A stretch of 64,000 nt of DNA from Serratia inhibens (GCF_003591175.1 NZ_QYYG01000001.1:1-64000), one strand, 5' to 3'. Numbered from the stretch's first letter, positions 46,739 through 57,116 are shown. Numbers and translations: made by a program. The notes: generated from the letters alone by a model not told the origin.

Positions 46739-46858
46739 CTAACGTCGTTTCCGCTTGGTGTTGAAAGTACTTGTTTTTCTTTGCCGCCAATAGAGGACAA
46801 AGGAAAATACGACAACTGCCATCAAAACGACGATGATTGCGATTGGAAGTAGTTCCAT
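46739..46858 (-). CDS. Possible 39-residue membrane peptide with basic tail
   Basis: The ORF starts MELLPIAIIVVLMAVVVF, continues VLYWRQRKTSTF and ends in the basic NTKRKRR. One N-terminal transmembrane helix followed by a strongly positive cytoplasmic tail is a standard small bitopic membrane protein. TTAGGTGAG lies about 7 bp before the ATG. A clear terminator downstream at 46498-46527 supports a real transcription unit. No homologue recognised. Confidence 0.55.
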   Translation of the reverse strand: MELLPIAIIVVLMAVVVFSFVLYWRQRKTSTFNTKRKRR

Positions 46859-47003
46859 AGCACTCACCTAAGATTGCAATTTGGCAACCCATTAAATAGG
46901 AATATTCCTAACTTGTGCAATGAGCAGCGAGTAAAGAAAACGTAATTAGGAATTCCCTTAGCGGTGGACTGCGCTAATGGAAAGAACGAAGGGGACAGGA
47001 ACA

Positions 47004-47435
47004 ATGATTTTTCGCCTTGCAACAATGCAGGATATTAATGTGCTGATCGGTTTTGATACCCTTGCATCGCATGATTTGCACCGTCATACCGAGATCCGTG
47101 AGTGGTGCGAGGCCGGTGCCTGCCATGTTGTAGATCTTGCTGGTGAAATAGTGGCTTATGGCGTGCTGCACTATCACTTTTACGGTTATGGATTTATCGA
47201 AATTCTTATGGTCGATGAGCGGTTCCGACGCAGAGGAGTGGGGCGAAAGTTACTCGAACACTTAAAATCGCTTTGCGAACGCCCCAAGCTTTTTACCTCA
47301 ACTAACGTTTCGAATTTACCCATGAAGAAGCTGCTGCTGGAAACCGGCTTTACTGAGAGCGGTTGTATTGAAAACCTGGATGAAAACGATCCTGAGAGGC
47401 TGTTCTTTTTTCCTGTAAAAGGAACAGCCAGCTAA
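47004..47435 (+). CDS. GNAT-family N-acetyltransferase
   Basis: A 143-residue acetyltransferase. The acetyl-CoA loop is clear: IEILMVDERFRRRGVGRKLL (RRxGxG type), followed by the C-terminal TSTNVSNLPMKKLLLETGF that closes the fold. The ATG at 47004 follows CAGGAAC; an upstream in-frame ATG at 46977 precedes that site. The substrate is unknown. It ends in a strong terminator and marks the left border of the AT-rich prophage scar. Confidence 0.87.
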   Translation: MIFRLATMQDINVLIGFDTLASHDLHRHTEIREWCEAGACHVVDLAGEIVAYGVLHYHFYGYGFIEILMVDERFRRRGVGRKLLEHLKSLCERPKLFTSTNVSNLPMKKLLLETGFTESGCIENLDENDPERLFFFPVKGTAS

Positions 47436-47456
47436 CAAGATTAGCTGGCTGTTTTA
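47424..47456 (+). terminator. Acetyltransferase gene terminator
   Basis: ACAGCCAGCTAA and TTAGCTGGCTGT pair around a short loop, followed by TTTAATAAA. The stem overlaps the last codons of the gene. Confidence 0.85.
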
Positions 47457-47607
47457 ATAAATATTATGCCGTTTGCTTATGGAACACAAAGTGAAAGCAT
47501 AACTATCTGATATCTATTATTTTAAATTTCACTCCAAAATCTCCCCAAAAACAGATTTGAAAATTGAGAGAGAAGCTCAGGGATTGCTCTGCAGATTTTA
47601 CACAGAG

Positions 47608-47928
47608 CTATACCACTAACGTGGTCCAGTCCGCGCCTATATCATCATGGTATCTATCAGTCATTTCCTGTGTTTTATGTCCAAGCAATGTTTGGGTATC
47701 AATCTCCTGAGCACTATACAAACGCTCTGCTAACGATCGCTGTTCATGGAAACTAGGGGCTGTACCATTTTTAGGTGGGTTAACACCTGCTGCCTGCCGA
47801 GTTTCTAGAAATGACCTACTTAACGAACTAGTATCAACGCTCTGGCCAGGCTTTATCATTGCATGTGCGCGGACATGGTGAAATAGGTAAGGGCTAACAG
47901 TACGATCACGGCAACGGGCTATAGCCAA
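47608..47928 (-). pseudogene. Truncated lambda-type phage integrase (C-terminal fragment)
   Basis: About 106 residues corresponding to the C-terminal third of a lambdoid tyrosine recombinase. The second catalytic Arg (FHEQRSLAERLY, motif HxxR), the His (LLGHK) and the nucleophile Tyr (MTDRYHDD) are present, but the arm-binding and core-binding domains and the first catalytic Arg are absent, and an in-frame stop lies four codons before the TTG opening. It cannot recombine alone. With the tailspike-like gene and the SRAP fragment it marks a decayed prophage. Confidence 0.85.
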
Positions 47929-48169
47929 GGAACGGGGTTAATGTTCAGGCCCAACTCGTTTTTTTATAACAACTCAGTGGTAAACGCCGATGGCACCATT
48001 TAAATTTTAGGAATATTAGCATTTATCAGCTAATCAATTGAATAACATTGTTTTTTTTGAGATTAATGCATCTGCGATGCTGTCAGGTATGTGGTATAAC
48101 TATAAACTAAAAAATCTAGAATGAATTTTACTGCTAAGCTGATTTTGCCAATAAAAAACTGGAGGAGTT

Positions 48170-49750
48170 ATGGCTGAAGTCATAAGCGAATATACCACCC
48201 CTGAATTTTTCGGAGCGAAAGGGGATGGAATTACAGATGATACCAATGCATGGCAAGCGGCTTTAGATACTGAGTTAAATGTGCATGGTACCAGCGGGAA
48301 AAAATACTTGATAACAAATACGTTGTTATTTAAGTATGGCTCTAAACCGCAAACTATAAATGGTAATGGATGTTCATTTGACTGGAAAAAGAAAGAGGTG
48401 GGGATGTGGGGGCAAAGAACTCCCAATGCTACTGTGATTACATACACATCTGGAAAGAATTATGAGAATTTTACCGTAAAAGGGCCTGTGGCTTTAGATG
48501 AAGTTTGGGAAAAGGTTGAGAATTGTCATGCCATTGAGTTTTCAAATGGTTATGCTAGAAACCTTACTATATCTGGGTTCGCTAATGCTTTCAAAACGTT
48601 TGGGAATACATTTACTTCGGAAATCAATACCGACAACTTAAGAAATACTATTTGGTCAGAAAGGAATAATAATAATCACATCAGTAATGTAAAGTGTGGT
48701 ACTTGTGCTGGTGATGCAATTGTTATCTACAGCAAGTTTGTTTCATGTCATAATATTAATGTTGAATATGCCGGGGTGTTGCCTGCAGGTCAATTGGCAA
48801 CGACACCACGAGGATGTTTGATCAGTACCGGACAGGACACATATAAAGATGAGTGTAAGTATGTAAATATATCAGATGTCCAATGTAGGTATCATGGTGC
48901 TGCTGGGTTGGTGCTCGTTGGTGAGCATATTAATGTATCTGGTGTTATTAATATCGGTAGTCTATTTGAAGGCTCATTTGTTAAAGATGAGAAAAAAGTA
49001 TATAAAGGGATTTGGATAAAAGGGAATAATATCTCAATTGGTGATACTACTATGGAATCCGTTTATTCTGGCGTGCAAATAGAGCGGGGGTCTTCAGATA
49101 TATCTATAGGTAATGTTTACATTAGAGGCTCATTTATAGCCTCTTCTGAAGTAATCCTTTCCGCTGACGACTCGGCAGATCCAACGCAAAAAATAGAAAG
49201 AGTTCATATTTCGTCAATCATTTGTGATGCATACGTAAGCGTAGGTCGAGCTGTGCTTATCAGAACTGATGGCGTAGAAATTGGAAGGATTTATATTCGT
49301 GGTATTGATAACAAATCATTAGATAGTGCGATTTATATTAACGGTAAAAGTAAGTTTGGCAGCATAGAAGTGTATAACCCAGCGAATGCTATATCTGAAC
49401 AGACTCTAATAGAAATAATTGGTTCCCCGACAATAAAAGATGTTTTAGTAGACGGTTTATATGGCACTGCAATATTTGTCACTTCGGGAGCTTTGCCGAA
49501 CTTTGGTAGAATTATGCTTTTTAATATGAAAAACACACTCAAGCCTCCTATCAAGATCGATGGTGATGGTAGTGCTTTTATGTCATGGGGACCTGTAGTT
49601 GTTTCGGGTAGTTTTACTGCAAAACCAACTCTAATAGGAACCTTATCTTTAGCATCATGGCGTAGCCCACAAACGTGGCAAGCAGGGGACCCCGCGAAAA
49701 AGGCTGTCGTCAAATATCCTCAAGAAGCAACAATTACTTTGCAAGCTTAA
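48170..49750 (+). CDS. Pectate-lyase-superfamily beta-helix protein, tailspike-like
   Basis: A 526-residue protein that opens with the Pectate_lyase_3 signature FFGAKGDGITDDTNAWQAAL (residues 14-33) and continues as a long right-handed beta-helix of short repeated V/I-rich rungs (for example NISDVQCRYHGAAGLVLVG, ISIGNVYIRGSF). Such proteins are phage tailspikes or capsule/O-antigen depolymerases. There is no phage particle-binding domain before the helix and no signal peptide. The base composition is much more AT-rich than its neighbours, pointing to phage-borne transfer. GGAGGAG lies just before the ATG. Substrate unknown. Confidence 0.8.
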   Translation: MAEVISEYTTPEFFGAKGDGITDDTNAWQAALDTELNVHGTSGKKYLITNTLLFKYGSKPQTINGNGCSFDWKKKEVGMWGQRTPNATVITYTSGKNYENFTVKGPVALDEVWEKVENCHAIEFSNGYARNLTISGFANAFKTFGNTFTSEINTDNLRNTIWSERNNNNHISNVKCGTCAGDAIVIYSKFVSCHNINVEYAGVLPAGQLATTPRGCLISTGQDTYKDECKYVNISDVQCRYHGAAGLVLVGEHINVSGVINIGSLFEGSFVKDEKKVYKGIWIKGNNISIGDTTMESVYSGVQIERGSSDISIGNVYIRGSFIASSEVILSADDSADPTQKIERVHISSIICDAYVSVGRAVLIRTDGVEIGRIYIRGIDNKSLDSAIYINGKSKFGSIEVYNPANAISEQTLIEIIGSPTIKDVLVDGLYGTAIFVTSGALPNFGRIMLFNMKNTLKPPIKIDGDGSAFMSWGPVVVSGSFTAKPTLIGTLSLASWRSPQTWQAGDPAKKAVVKYPQEATITLQA

Positions 49751-49847
49751 CGTTTATTATAAGAGAAGTTAAACTTAAATTTTTAATAACACTCGGATGG
49801 GCCCCGGCAACTTTGAAATCTCGAATACTGGCCCTCTCTAAAATCTG

Positions 49848-50237
49848 TTAGGTCACAATCACAAAGCCGTCATCATCTGGAGGATCTTTATCATCGGGGT
49901 GATGGCGGCTTATCGCAGCGAAAAATATCGGCGATTTCGATTCGTGATAGATGAAGTAAGGCTGCTTTACTTTTGCGTCGTGTTTGTCTTTCTTCCACTC
50001 ATACCAGCCATCAGTCATCACCAGCGCGCGGCCATGATTCCATAATGGTTTAAACATTCTGCTGGTGGCTGCAGTTTCAACGCGAGCATTGATAACCGGC
50101 TGGCGTTTCATTTCTCTCCACCATTCCGGGCCATACCCCCACTCAATAGGATCGAGGTGCAGCTTTTCTTCGCGCTGATTAAGTACTAGCACGCGGGTTC
50201 CTGGTGCCACGTTGTAGCGCTCTAGGGGAACAATCAC
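49848..50237 (-). pseudogene. SRAP (YedK/HMCES-like) fragment
   Basis: The 129 residues match the middle of SOS response-associated YedK-type proteins (RYNVAPGTRVLVLNQREEKL, INARVETAATSRMFKPLW, GWYEWKK). The N-terminal MCGR segment, whose Cys2 forms the DNA-protein cross-link at abasic sites, is missing, and the chain stops after GFVIVT, before the catalytic His. Both ends are thus cut. It abuts the yeaH terminator. It is probably a remnant of a phage-borne copy. Confidence 0.8.
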
Positions 50238-50247
50238 TAAAGGAAGT

Positions 50248-50280
50248 AAAAAAAAAGCCGGAAAAAATAGTTAACCGGCT
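50248..50280 (-). terminator. yeaH terminator
   Basis: AGCCGG (50256-50261) pairs with CCGGCT (50275-50280); the minus strand then has a run of eight or more T. It closes yeaG-yeaH and marks the right edge of the prophage scar. Confidence 0.85.
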
Positions 50281-50304
50281 GATTATATAGGAATTAGTTG
50301 CTAG

Positions 50305-51573
50305 TTAGACGGTCTGCTTATGGAAAAGCTCGCGGAATACCGGGTAAATATCGTCCGGCTCACGGATATGCTGCATGGCGAAGTTATCGAATTTCACCTG
50401 CAGGTCTTCATATTCACGCCACAGCGTTTGATGGGCGCGGCGCGTGATTTCGATGTAGCTGTAATAACGCACCATCGGCAGTAGTTTCTTCGCCAACAGT
50501 TCGTGACACAAGGGTGAGTCATCGGCCCAGTTGTCGCCATCCGAGGCCTGAGCGGCATAGATGTTCCATTGCGCCGGGTCGTAACGCTCTTCAACCACTT
50601 CATTCATCAGTTTCAGCGCGCTGGAAACGATGGTGCCGCCGGTTTCCTGCGAGTAGAAGAATTCCTGCTCATCCACTTCCTTCGCCTGAGTGTGGTGGCG
50701 GATATACACCACGTCGACGTTTTTATAGGTTCTGCTCAGAAACAGATAGAGCAGAATATAGAAACGTTTTGCCATGTCCTTGGTGGCCTGATCCATGGAA
50801 CCGGAAACGTCCATCAGGCAGAACATTACCGCCTGGCTGGAAGGTTCCGGACGACGTTCATAGTTCTTGTAACGCAAATCAAAAGTATCGATAAAGGGTA
50901 CGCTTTCGATTTTTTTGCGCAGTTCGGCAATTTCTTTGCGCAGCCGCTCTTCTTCCAGCAGCTGCATCGGCTCGGTGTTTTCCAACTGGGTGAGCTCGTC
51001 TTCCAGCTCATGCAAGGCTCGCCGTTTTCCGGCGGTCATGGCGGTACGTCGCGCCAGAGAGTTTTGCAGCGAACGTACCACGCTGATATTGGCCGGCACG
51101 CCGTTGGCGGTGTAACCGGCCCGATGAGTTTTGTACTCGGTAAGCTGCTTATACTGATTCTTTTTCAGGTTCGGCAGCGCCAAATCCTCAAACAGCAGAT
51201 CAAGGTATTCGTCTTTGGATATCTGAAAAACGAATTCATCCTCGCCTTCGCCGTCCTGGCTGGCGTTCCCCTGACCGCCGCCACCGCCGCCGCCACCCTG
51301 AGGGCGCTCGACACGGTCATTCTGCACAAAGTGATCGTTACCTGGATGAACGCGGTGGCGTGTGCCACCGCGGCCTTGATGAAACATCGGCTCGTTGATA
51401 TCGCCATTGGGGATCGAAACCGACTCCCCGCTGTCCACGTCGGTGACCGAACGCTTGTTGATGGCTTCGGCAATCGACTGTTTGATTTGCGACTTGTAGC
51501 GGCGCAAGAAGCGCTGGCGGTTAACCATGCTCTTGTTTTTGCCGTTAAGACGTCGGTCAATAAAATACGCCAT
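50305..51573 (-). CDS. yeaH: YeaH family protein (UPF0229), VWA-like
   Basis: A 422-residue protein starting [20 protein letters not shown], with a Gly-rich linker ([11 protein letters not shown], about residue 92) and a von Willebrand A-like domain whose metal site is MDVSGSMDQ. Family members are cytoplasmic partners of the kinase YeaG and, in other bacteria, are encoded with spoVR. It is 64 bp downstream of yeaG on the same strand. The start at 51573 matches E. coli; an in-frame start 8 codons upstream is less likely. Confidence 0.94.
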   Translation of the reverse strand: MAYFIDRRLNGKNKSMVNRQRFLRRYKSQIKQSIAEAINKRSVTDVDSGESVSIPNGDINEPMFHQGRGGTRHRVHPGNDHFVQNDRVERPQGGGGGGGGQGNASQDGEGEDEFVFQISKDEYLDLLFEDLALPNLKKNQYKQLTEYKTHRAGYTANGVPANISVVRSLQNSLARRTAMTAGKRRALHELEDELTQLENTEPMQLLEEERLRKEIAELRKKIESVPFIDTFDLRYKNYERRPEPSSQAVMFCLMDVSGSMDQATKDMAKRFYILLYLFLSRTYKNVDVVYIRHHTQAKEVDEQEFFYSQETGGTIVSSALKLMNEVVEERYDPAQWNIYAAQASDGDNWADDSPLCHELLAKKLLPMVRYYSYIEITRRAHQTLWREYEDLQVKFDNFAMQHIREPDDIYPVFRELFHKQTV

Positions 51574-51637
51574 ACTTCCCCCAAACGACGTTGCCAACTT
51601 TCTACGCCATCTCCATGACGCTAATTCTCATTAGCCG

Positions 51638-53572
51638 TTATGAAGACTTTCTGACCCGCAGATACCATTCACACAGCAGGCGAACCTGTTTGCGGGTGTA
51701 GCCTTTTTCCATCATGCGGTCGACGAAGTCGTCGTGTTTCTTCTGCTCATCCGTTGAGGTTTTAGCGTTAAACGAAATCACCGGCAGCAACTCTTCGGTG
51801 TTCGAGAACATTTTCTTCTCGATCACGGTACGCAGCTTCTCATAGCTGGTCCAGTTAGGGTTACGACCACTATTATTAGCCCGGGCGCGCAGCACGAAGT
51901 TGACTATTTCGTTGCGGAAATCTTTCGGATTGCTGATGCCGGCCGGTTTCTCGATTTTCTCCAGTTCAGCGTTCAGGGATTCGCGATCGAACAGCTGGCC
52001 GGTATCCGGATCACGGTACTCTTGATCCTGGATCCAGAAGTCTGCATAGGTCACGTAGCGGTCAAAAATGTTTTGACCGTATTCCGAATAGGATTCCAGA
52101 TAGGCAGTCTGTATCTCTTTACCGATAAATTCGGCGTATTTCGGGATCAGATAGCCTTTCAGGTGCTCCAGATATTTCTCCGACTGATCCTGAGGGAATT
52201 GCTCACGCTCGATCTGCTGTTCCAGTACGTAGAACAGGTGTACCGGGTTAGCGGCAACCTCGGCGTGATCGAAGTTGAATACCCGCGACAGGATTTTGAA
52301 AGCGAAACGGGTGGACAGGCCATTCATGCCTTCATCGACCCCAGCGTAGTCGCGGTATTCCTGATACGACTTGGCTTTTGGATCGGTGTCCTTCAGACTT
52401 TCACCGTCATAAACGCGCATCTTCGAGTAAATGCTCGAGTTTTCCGGTTCTTTCAGGCGCGAGAGCACGGTAAAGCGTGCCAGCGTTTCCAGCGTGCCAG
52501 GAGCGCAAGGCGCATGGGTTAACTCGCTGTGATCCAGCAGTTTGTCGTAGATTTTCATCTCTTCCGACACCCGCAGGCAGTACGGTACCTTGACGATATA
52601 AACGCGATCGAGGAAGGCCTCGTTGTTTTTGTTGTTGCGGAAGGTGACCCATTCGGATTCGTTGGAGTGAGCCAGAATAATCCCGCTGAACGGCAGGGCG
52701 GAGATGCCTTCGGTACCGTTATAGTTGCCTTCCTGGGTGGCGGTCAGCAGAGGATGCAGCACCTTAATCGGCGCTTTGAACATCTCTACGAACTCCATGA
52801 TCCCCTGGTTGGCACGGCACAGGGCACCGGAATAGCCGTAGGCGTCCGGATCGTTCTGGGCGTGGTTCTCCAGTTTACGGATGTCCACTTTCCCCACCAG
52901 CGCAGAGATATCCTGGTTATTCTCATCCCCGGGTTCCGTCTTGGCGATGGCGATCTGTTCCAGAATCGAAGGGCGCACTTTCACTACTTTGAATTTGGTG
53001 ATGTCGCCGCCAAATTCATGCAGGCGCTTCGCGGCCCACGGCGACATGATAGTGCCGAGGTAGCGGTTCGGGATGTTGTATTCTTTTTCCAGAATATTGG
53101 CATCTTCCTGCGGATTGAACAGGCACAGCGGATGGTCGTTGACCGGGCTGCGTTCTCCGTTGGCGCTCAGCGTGTAAATCGGCACGCGTTGCATCAGCGC
53201 TTTCAGGCGTTCCGCCAGCGATGATTTCCCGCCGCCCACCGGGCCCAACAGGTAAAGGATTTGTTTCTTCTCTTCGAGCCCTTGTGCGGCGTGTCTCAGG
53301 TAAGAAACTATCTGTTCAATAGCTTCTTCCATGCCGTAGAACTCTTCGAATGCCGGATAGCGTGCGATCACCCGGTTGGAGAACAGGCGAGACATGCGTG
53401 ACTCAAGCGCGGTGTCGACCATAACGGGTTCGCCGATAGCCATCAGCAGACGTTCGGCCGCATTGGCATACGCACTGCGATCTTGCCGGCAAATGGTAAG
53501 AAATTCCTGCAGTGTGAACTCTTCGTCCTTGGCAGCTTCATAGCGCTGGCGATAGTGGTCAAATATGTTCAT
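51638..53572 (-). CDS. yeaG: PrkA-family serine protein kinase YeaG
   Basis: The 644 residues equal E. coli YeaG. The N-terminal PrkA AAA domain has Walker A YLLGPVGGGKSSLAERL (near residue 100), and a C-terminal kinase-like region follows. E. coli YeaG is made under nitrogen starvation and in stationary phase and affects survival and RpoS levels. The start at 53572 (MNIFDHYRQRYEAA) gives the family length. It is the first gene of yeaG-yeaH and divergent from mipA. Confidence 0.96.
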   Translation of the reverse strand: MNIFDHYRQRYEAAKDEEFTLQEFLTICRQDRSAYANAAERLLMAIGEPVMVDTALESRMSRLFSNRVIARYPAFEEFYGMEEAIEQIVSYLRHAAQGLEEKKQILYLLGPVGGGKSSLAERLKALMQRVPIYTLSANGERSPVNDHPLCLFNPQEDANILEKEYNIPNRYLGTIMSPWAAKRLHEFGGDITKFKVVKVRPSILEQIAIAKTEPGDENNQDISALVGKVDIRKLENHAQNDPDAYGYSGALCRANQGIMEFVEMFKAPIKVLHPLLTATQEGNYNGTEGISALPFSGIILAHSNESEWVTFRNNKNNEAFLDRVYIVKVPYCLRVSEEMKIYDKLLDHSELTHAPCAPGTLETLARFTVLSRLKEPENSSIYSKMRVYDGESLKDTDPKAKSYQEYRDYAGVDEGMNGLSTRFAFKILSRVFNFDHAEVAANPVHLFYVLEQQIEREQFPQDQSEKYLEHLKGYLIPKYAEFIGKEIQTAYLESYSEYGQNIFDRYVTYADFWIQDQEYRDPDTGQLFDRESLNAELEKIEKPAGISNPKDFRNEIVNFVLRARANNSGRNPNWTSYEKLRTVIEKKMFSNTEELLPVISFNAKTSTDEQKKHDDFVDRMMEKGYTRKQVRLLCEWYLRVRKSS

Positions 53573-54015
53573 GATGCCCGTCCTTTTCGTTATTAGCACA
53601 GGTTAAAGGGAGCTGGTGATAGTGTTTTGGCTCCCGAAAGCAGAAGTTATTACCTGAGTACAGCAACCCGTATGCCAACTTGGTGCGCTTATTATCGCGA
53701 GTTGCGCTGTATTGCCACTGGGCCCAGGATAAATTCACCTTCTGATTAAGCTTAGTTGGCATCCCGGAAAATTTCCTGCGCCATAAAAAGCTTTTTTTAA
53801 GTCATATCAATGACTCAGTTGTGACAGGGATGGCCAAACGCCTTGTCTGGCGCGGGTTGCGGCAAAAAACGTCATTGTTCTGCCATGATTAATTCATATT
53901 TCCGATCTAAGTTATTCGATCTTGGTCGTTTTCTATTGTAAAGATTAGGCGTGTTACGGTGTTTTCACATAAACTAAGTCGGCTATTAACCCTGTTATTT
54001 ATGGAAAAAGAACCA
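53573..54015. other. yeaG-mipA divergent intergenic region; no gene seen
   Basis: About 440 bp. The openings within it are short, lack ribosome sites and show no similarity. It must hold both promoters. Confidence 0.6.
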
Positions 54016-54765
54016 GTGAAGATATTTCAACTCAAAACGCTAGCAATTATCGCTTCCGCAATGGTTTGCGCACAAAGTGCTCAGGCAGGGACCTGGTCGC
54101 TCGGTGCCGCAGCGCTGGTTAGTCCTGACGCGTATCGTGGTTATGATACTCGCGTCTACCCGGTGCCAGTCATTAACTATGAAGGCGACGACTTCTACTT
54201 CCGCACGCTGACTGCCGGGTATTACCTGTGGAAAGATCAGGAAAACCAACTGAGCGTCATGGGCTATTACTCGCCGTTTGGCTACCGTCCTGGCGACAGT
54301 GACGACGATCGCATGAAGCGCCTGGATAAACGTCGCGGCACGCTGATGGCTGGCCTGGCTTATACCCATAATGCCGAGTGGGGCTCGATCCGCAGCACCT
54401 TTACCGGTGATATGCTGGACAACAGCAACGGTCTGGTGGGGGATGTCGCTTACCTCTACAAATTCGATTTAGACGCTTTGACTCTGGTTCCTGGTGTGGG
54501 TGTGATGTGGAACAGCAAAAACCAGAACAAATACTACTATGGCATCAGCGATCACGAATCTCGCCGCAGTGGTCTGAACAGCTACACGCCAGGCGACAGT
54601 TGGGCGCCTTACGTTGAGCTGAGCGCCAACTATCAGATCAACAAGGATTGGAATGCTTTCTTCACCGGGCGTTACATCCAACTGTCTGATGAAGTCAAAG
54701 ACAGCCCAATGGTCGATAAATCTTACACCGGGTTGTTGATGACGGGTGTGAGCTACAGCTTCTAA
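54016..54765 (+). CDS. mipA: MltA-interacting outer-membrane protein MipA
   Basis: Outer-membrane barrel protein that scaffolds the lytic transglycosylase MltA and PBP1B in E. coli. The 249-residue precursor has a signal peptide ending SAQA-GTW and the family blocks YRGYDTRVYPVPVINYEGDD, GTLMAGLAYTH, and the terminal aromatic VSYSF. GTG at 54016 gives a normal signal peptide (KIFQLKTLAIIASAM); an ATG at 54001 would add an acidic EKEP start and is less likely. It matches the E. coli yeaG-mipA order. Confidence 0.92.
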   Translation: MKIFQLKTLAIIASAMVCAQSAQAGTWSLGAAALVSPDAYRGYDTRVYPVPVINYEGDDFYFRTLTAGYYLWKDQENQLSVMGYYSPFGYRPGDSDDDRMKRLDKRRGTLMAGLAYTHNAEWGSIRSTFTGDMLDNSNGLVGDVAYLYKFDLDALTLVPGVGVMWNSKNQNKYYYGISDHESRRSGLNSYTPGDSWAPYVELSANYQINKDWNAFFTGRYIQLSDEVKDSPMVDKSYTGLLMTGVSYSF

Positions 54766-54803
54766 AATCAAATTGCACAAATATTGTGCAACCAATGCAT
54801 TAT

Positions 54804-54827
54804 AAAGGGGCGTTCGCGCCCCTTTTG
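54804..54827 (+). terminator. mipA terminator
   Basis: AAAGGGGCG and CGCCCCTTT form a stem with a 4-base loop followed by TTTT. Confidence 0.9.
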
Positions 54828-54941
54828 CATATCTGTAGTGCATTAAATGCTGCTGATATCGTGCAGGGAGCGTGGGATAGGTCGTTTGAGTGGCTGGAGA
54901 GGGGGATTAAGCAGGGCGAGCGGTTTGTCGCCCTGAAAGCA

Positions 54942-55817
54942 TCAGGCGTTTTTACGGCTGCGGAAGGTTACCGCCAGCCGTGCAGGTTGTTCGCCTGCGG
55001 CCACCAGTGGTTTACTGACGCGGCCGGTTTCCACGCAAACCATGGTTTTATAACCGTCATTCGCCATATCCGCCATGCTGCAGGACAGTTCCACCCCCGG
55101 GTTCCAGGCAATGACATCGCTCATATGATGGTGATGAACCTCAATGGTGCGTTGTAGCGCTGGATCTTTGATCAGGCTGAAAGCGTCGGGCTTGGTGTAG
55201 ACCCGATCGGTTTGGCCAATAAACGCCAAATCCCCAGTCTGGTGAGCTTCTGCTCCACCGGCCACTTTGTCGAGATAAGGTTCGCCGAGGCCTGCAACTT
55301 TAACTTGTTCAATATCACCGATCTGGAAGTAAGTATGCAGCGCAGCGGTAGCCTGGTAGTCGCCGTGGGACTCCAGCTCGATCTCGCATTCTTCGCCCAG
55401 CTTGAAACGGGCAATCAGCGTAAAGGCATGTGGCCACAGCTTGCGGGTTTGCTCATTGTCTTTCAGCGTAAAGGTCAGAATGACGCCGCTGTCGTCTTCA
55501 TCATGCGCGGTCAGGTTCCAGGGTTGATTGCGGGCGAAGCCGTGCGAGGGTTGTGCTACCGGACCAAACCAGGGCCAGCAAATAGGTACGCCGCCGCGAA
55601 TGGCACTCCCTTTTTTGAATGGCGTGTTATTGCTCAGCCAGATAACCGGTTTGTCGCCGGCAGGTTGCCAGGCCAGCAGATGCGCGCCCTGTAGCGCGAC
55701 AGCAGCGCGAACTTTCGGGTGGGAAACGACCACCACCGGCAGTTCATCGAGTTGACGTTGGCTGATGTAAGGTGAAATTTGTTCGGTAACGGGCAGGGTG
55801 AAAATTTTTTCGTTCAT
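54942..55817 (-). CDS. yeaD: Glucose-6-phosphate 1-epimerase YeaD
   Basis: Aldose 1-epimerase superfamily enzyme that interconverts alpha- and beta-glucose 6-phosphate. The 291 residues include the active-site His region HGFARNQPWNL, the sugar-binding RGGVPICWPWFGP, and a C-terminal ETGRVSKPLVAAGE. The start at 55817 (MNEKIFTLPV) is preceded by AGGCTAC. It lies downstream of gapA on the same strand beyond a terminator, as in E. coli. Confidence 0.95.
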   Translation of the reverse strand: MNEKIFTLPVTEQISPYISQRQLDELPVVVVSHPKVRAAVALQGAHLLAWQPAGDKPVIWLSNNTPFKKGSAIRGGVPICWPWFGPVAQPSHGFARNQPWNLTAHDEDDSGVILTFTLKDNEQTRKLWPHAFTLIARFKLGEECEIELESHGDYQATAALHTYFQIGDIEQVKVAGLGEPYLDKVAGGAEAHQTGDLAFIGQTDRVYTKPDAFSLIKDPALQRTIEVHHHHMSDVIAWNPGVELSCSMADMANDGYKTMVCVETGRVSKPLVAAGEQPARLAVTFRSRKNA

Positions 55818-55843
55818 TATGTAGCCTTTTGTTCGCCGTAGAA

Positions 55844-55872
55844 ACAAAAAAGGGCGACAAAAATGTCGCCCT
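55844..55872 (-). terminator. gapA terminator
   Basis: AGGGCGACA (55851-55859) and TGTCGCCCT (55864-55872) form a stem followed on the minus strand by TTTTTTG. Confidence 0.9.
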
Positions 55873-55896
55873 CATTATCAGCTTTACATCATTCCA

Positions 55897-56904
<1,008 letters not shown>

Positions 56905-56928
56905 CTATTTGTTAGTGAATAAAAGGTT

Positions 56929-56943
56929 GGTTGTAAAATTACA
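56929..56943. promoter_or_regulatory. Candidate HexR box upstream of gapA
   Basis: Read on the gapA strand, TGTAATTTTACAACC differs from the pykA HexR box in this window (7780-7794) at two of 15 positions. It lies 37 bp before the gapA start. HexR control of gapA is known in enterobacteria; this site is a prediction. Confidence 0.55.
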
Positions 56944-57100
56944 AAAACCTTACCAAGCGTCAAGCGGAATCGTGTCAATTCTTGCTGCAAATCAAATCAC
57001 GGAGCTTGATCTGCGTGCTTATTGCACATTCCGTTTGCGTTCGGCCTCATCCGTTATATGGGGTCAAACCGCTAAGTATAAAGTCACGCTGCTTCATATA

Positions 57101-57116
57101 TGTGATCGGTATCACA
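57101..57116. promoter_or_regulatory. CRP site between gapA and msrB
   Basis: TGTGATCGGTATCACA is a perfect TGTGA-N6-TCACA site, extended by flanking TATA dyads. It is 209 bp before gapA, which has a CRP-dependent promoter in E. coli, and 125 bp before the divergent msrB. Confidence 0.8.

Noticed and set aside
46635-46892. 85-codon minus-strand opening
   Set aside because: It overlaps the better-supported 39-residue membrane ORF in another frame and shows no protein-like pattern.
49848-50237. SRAP gene as an intact SOS protein
   Set aside because: The catalytic Cys2 segment and the C-terminal catalytic part are missing, so it is listed as a pseudogene fragment.
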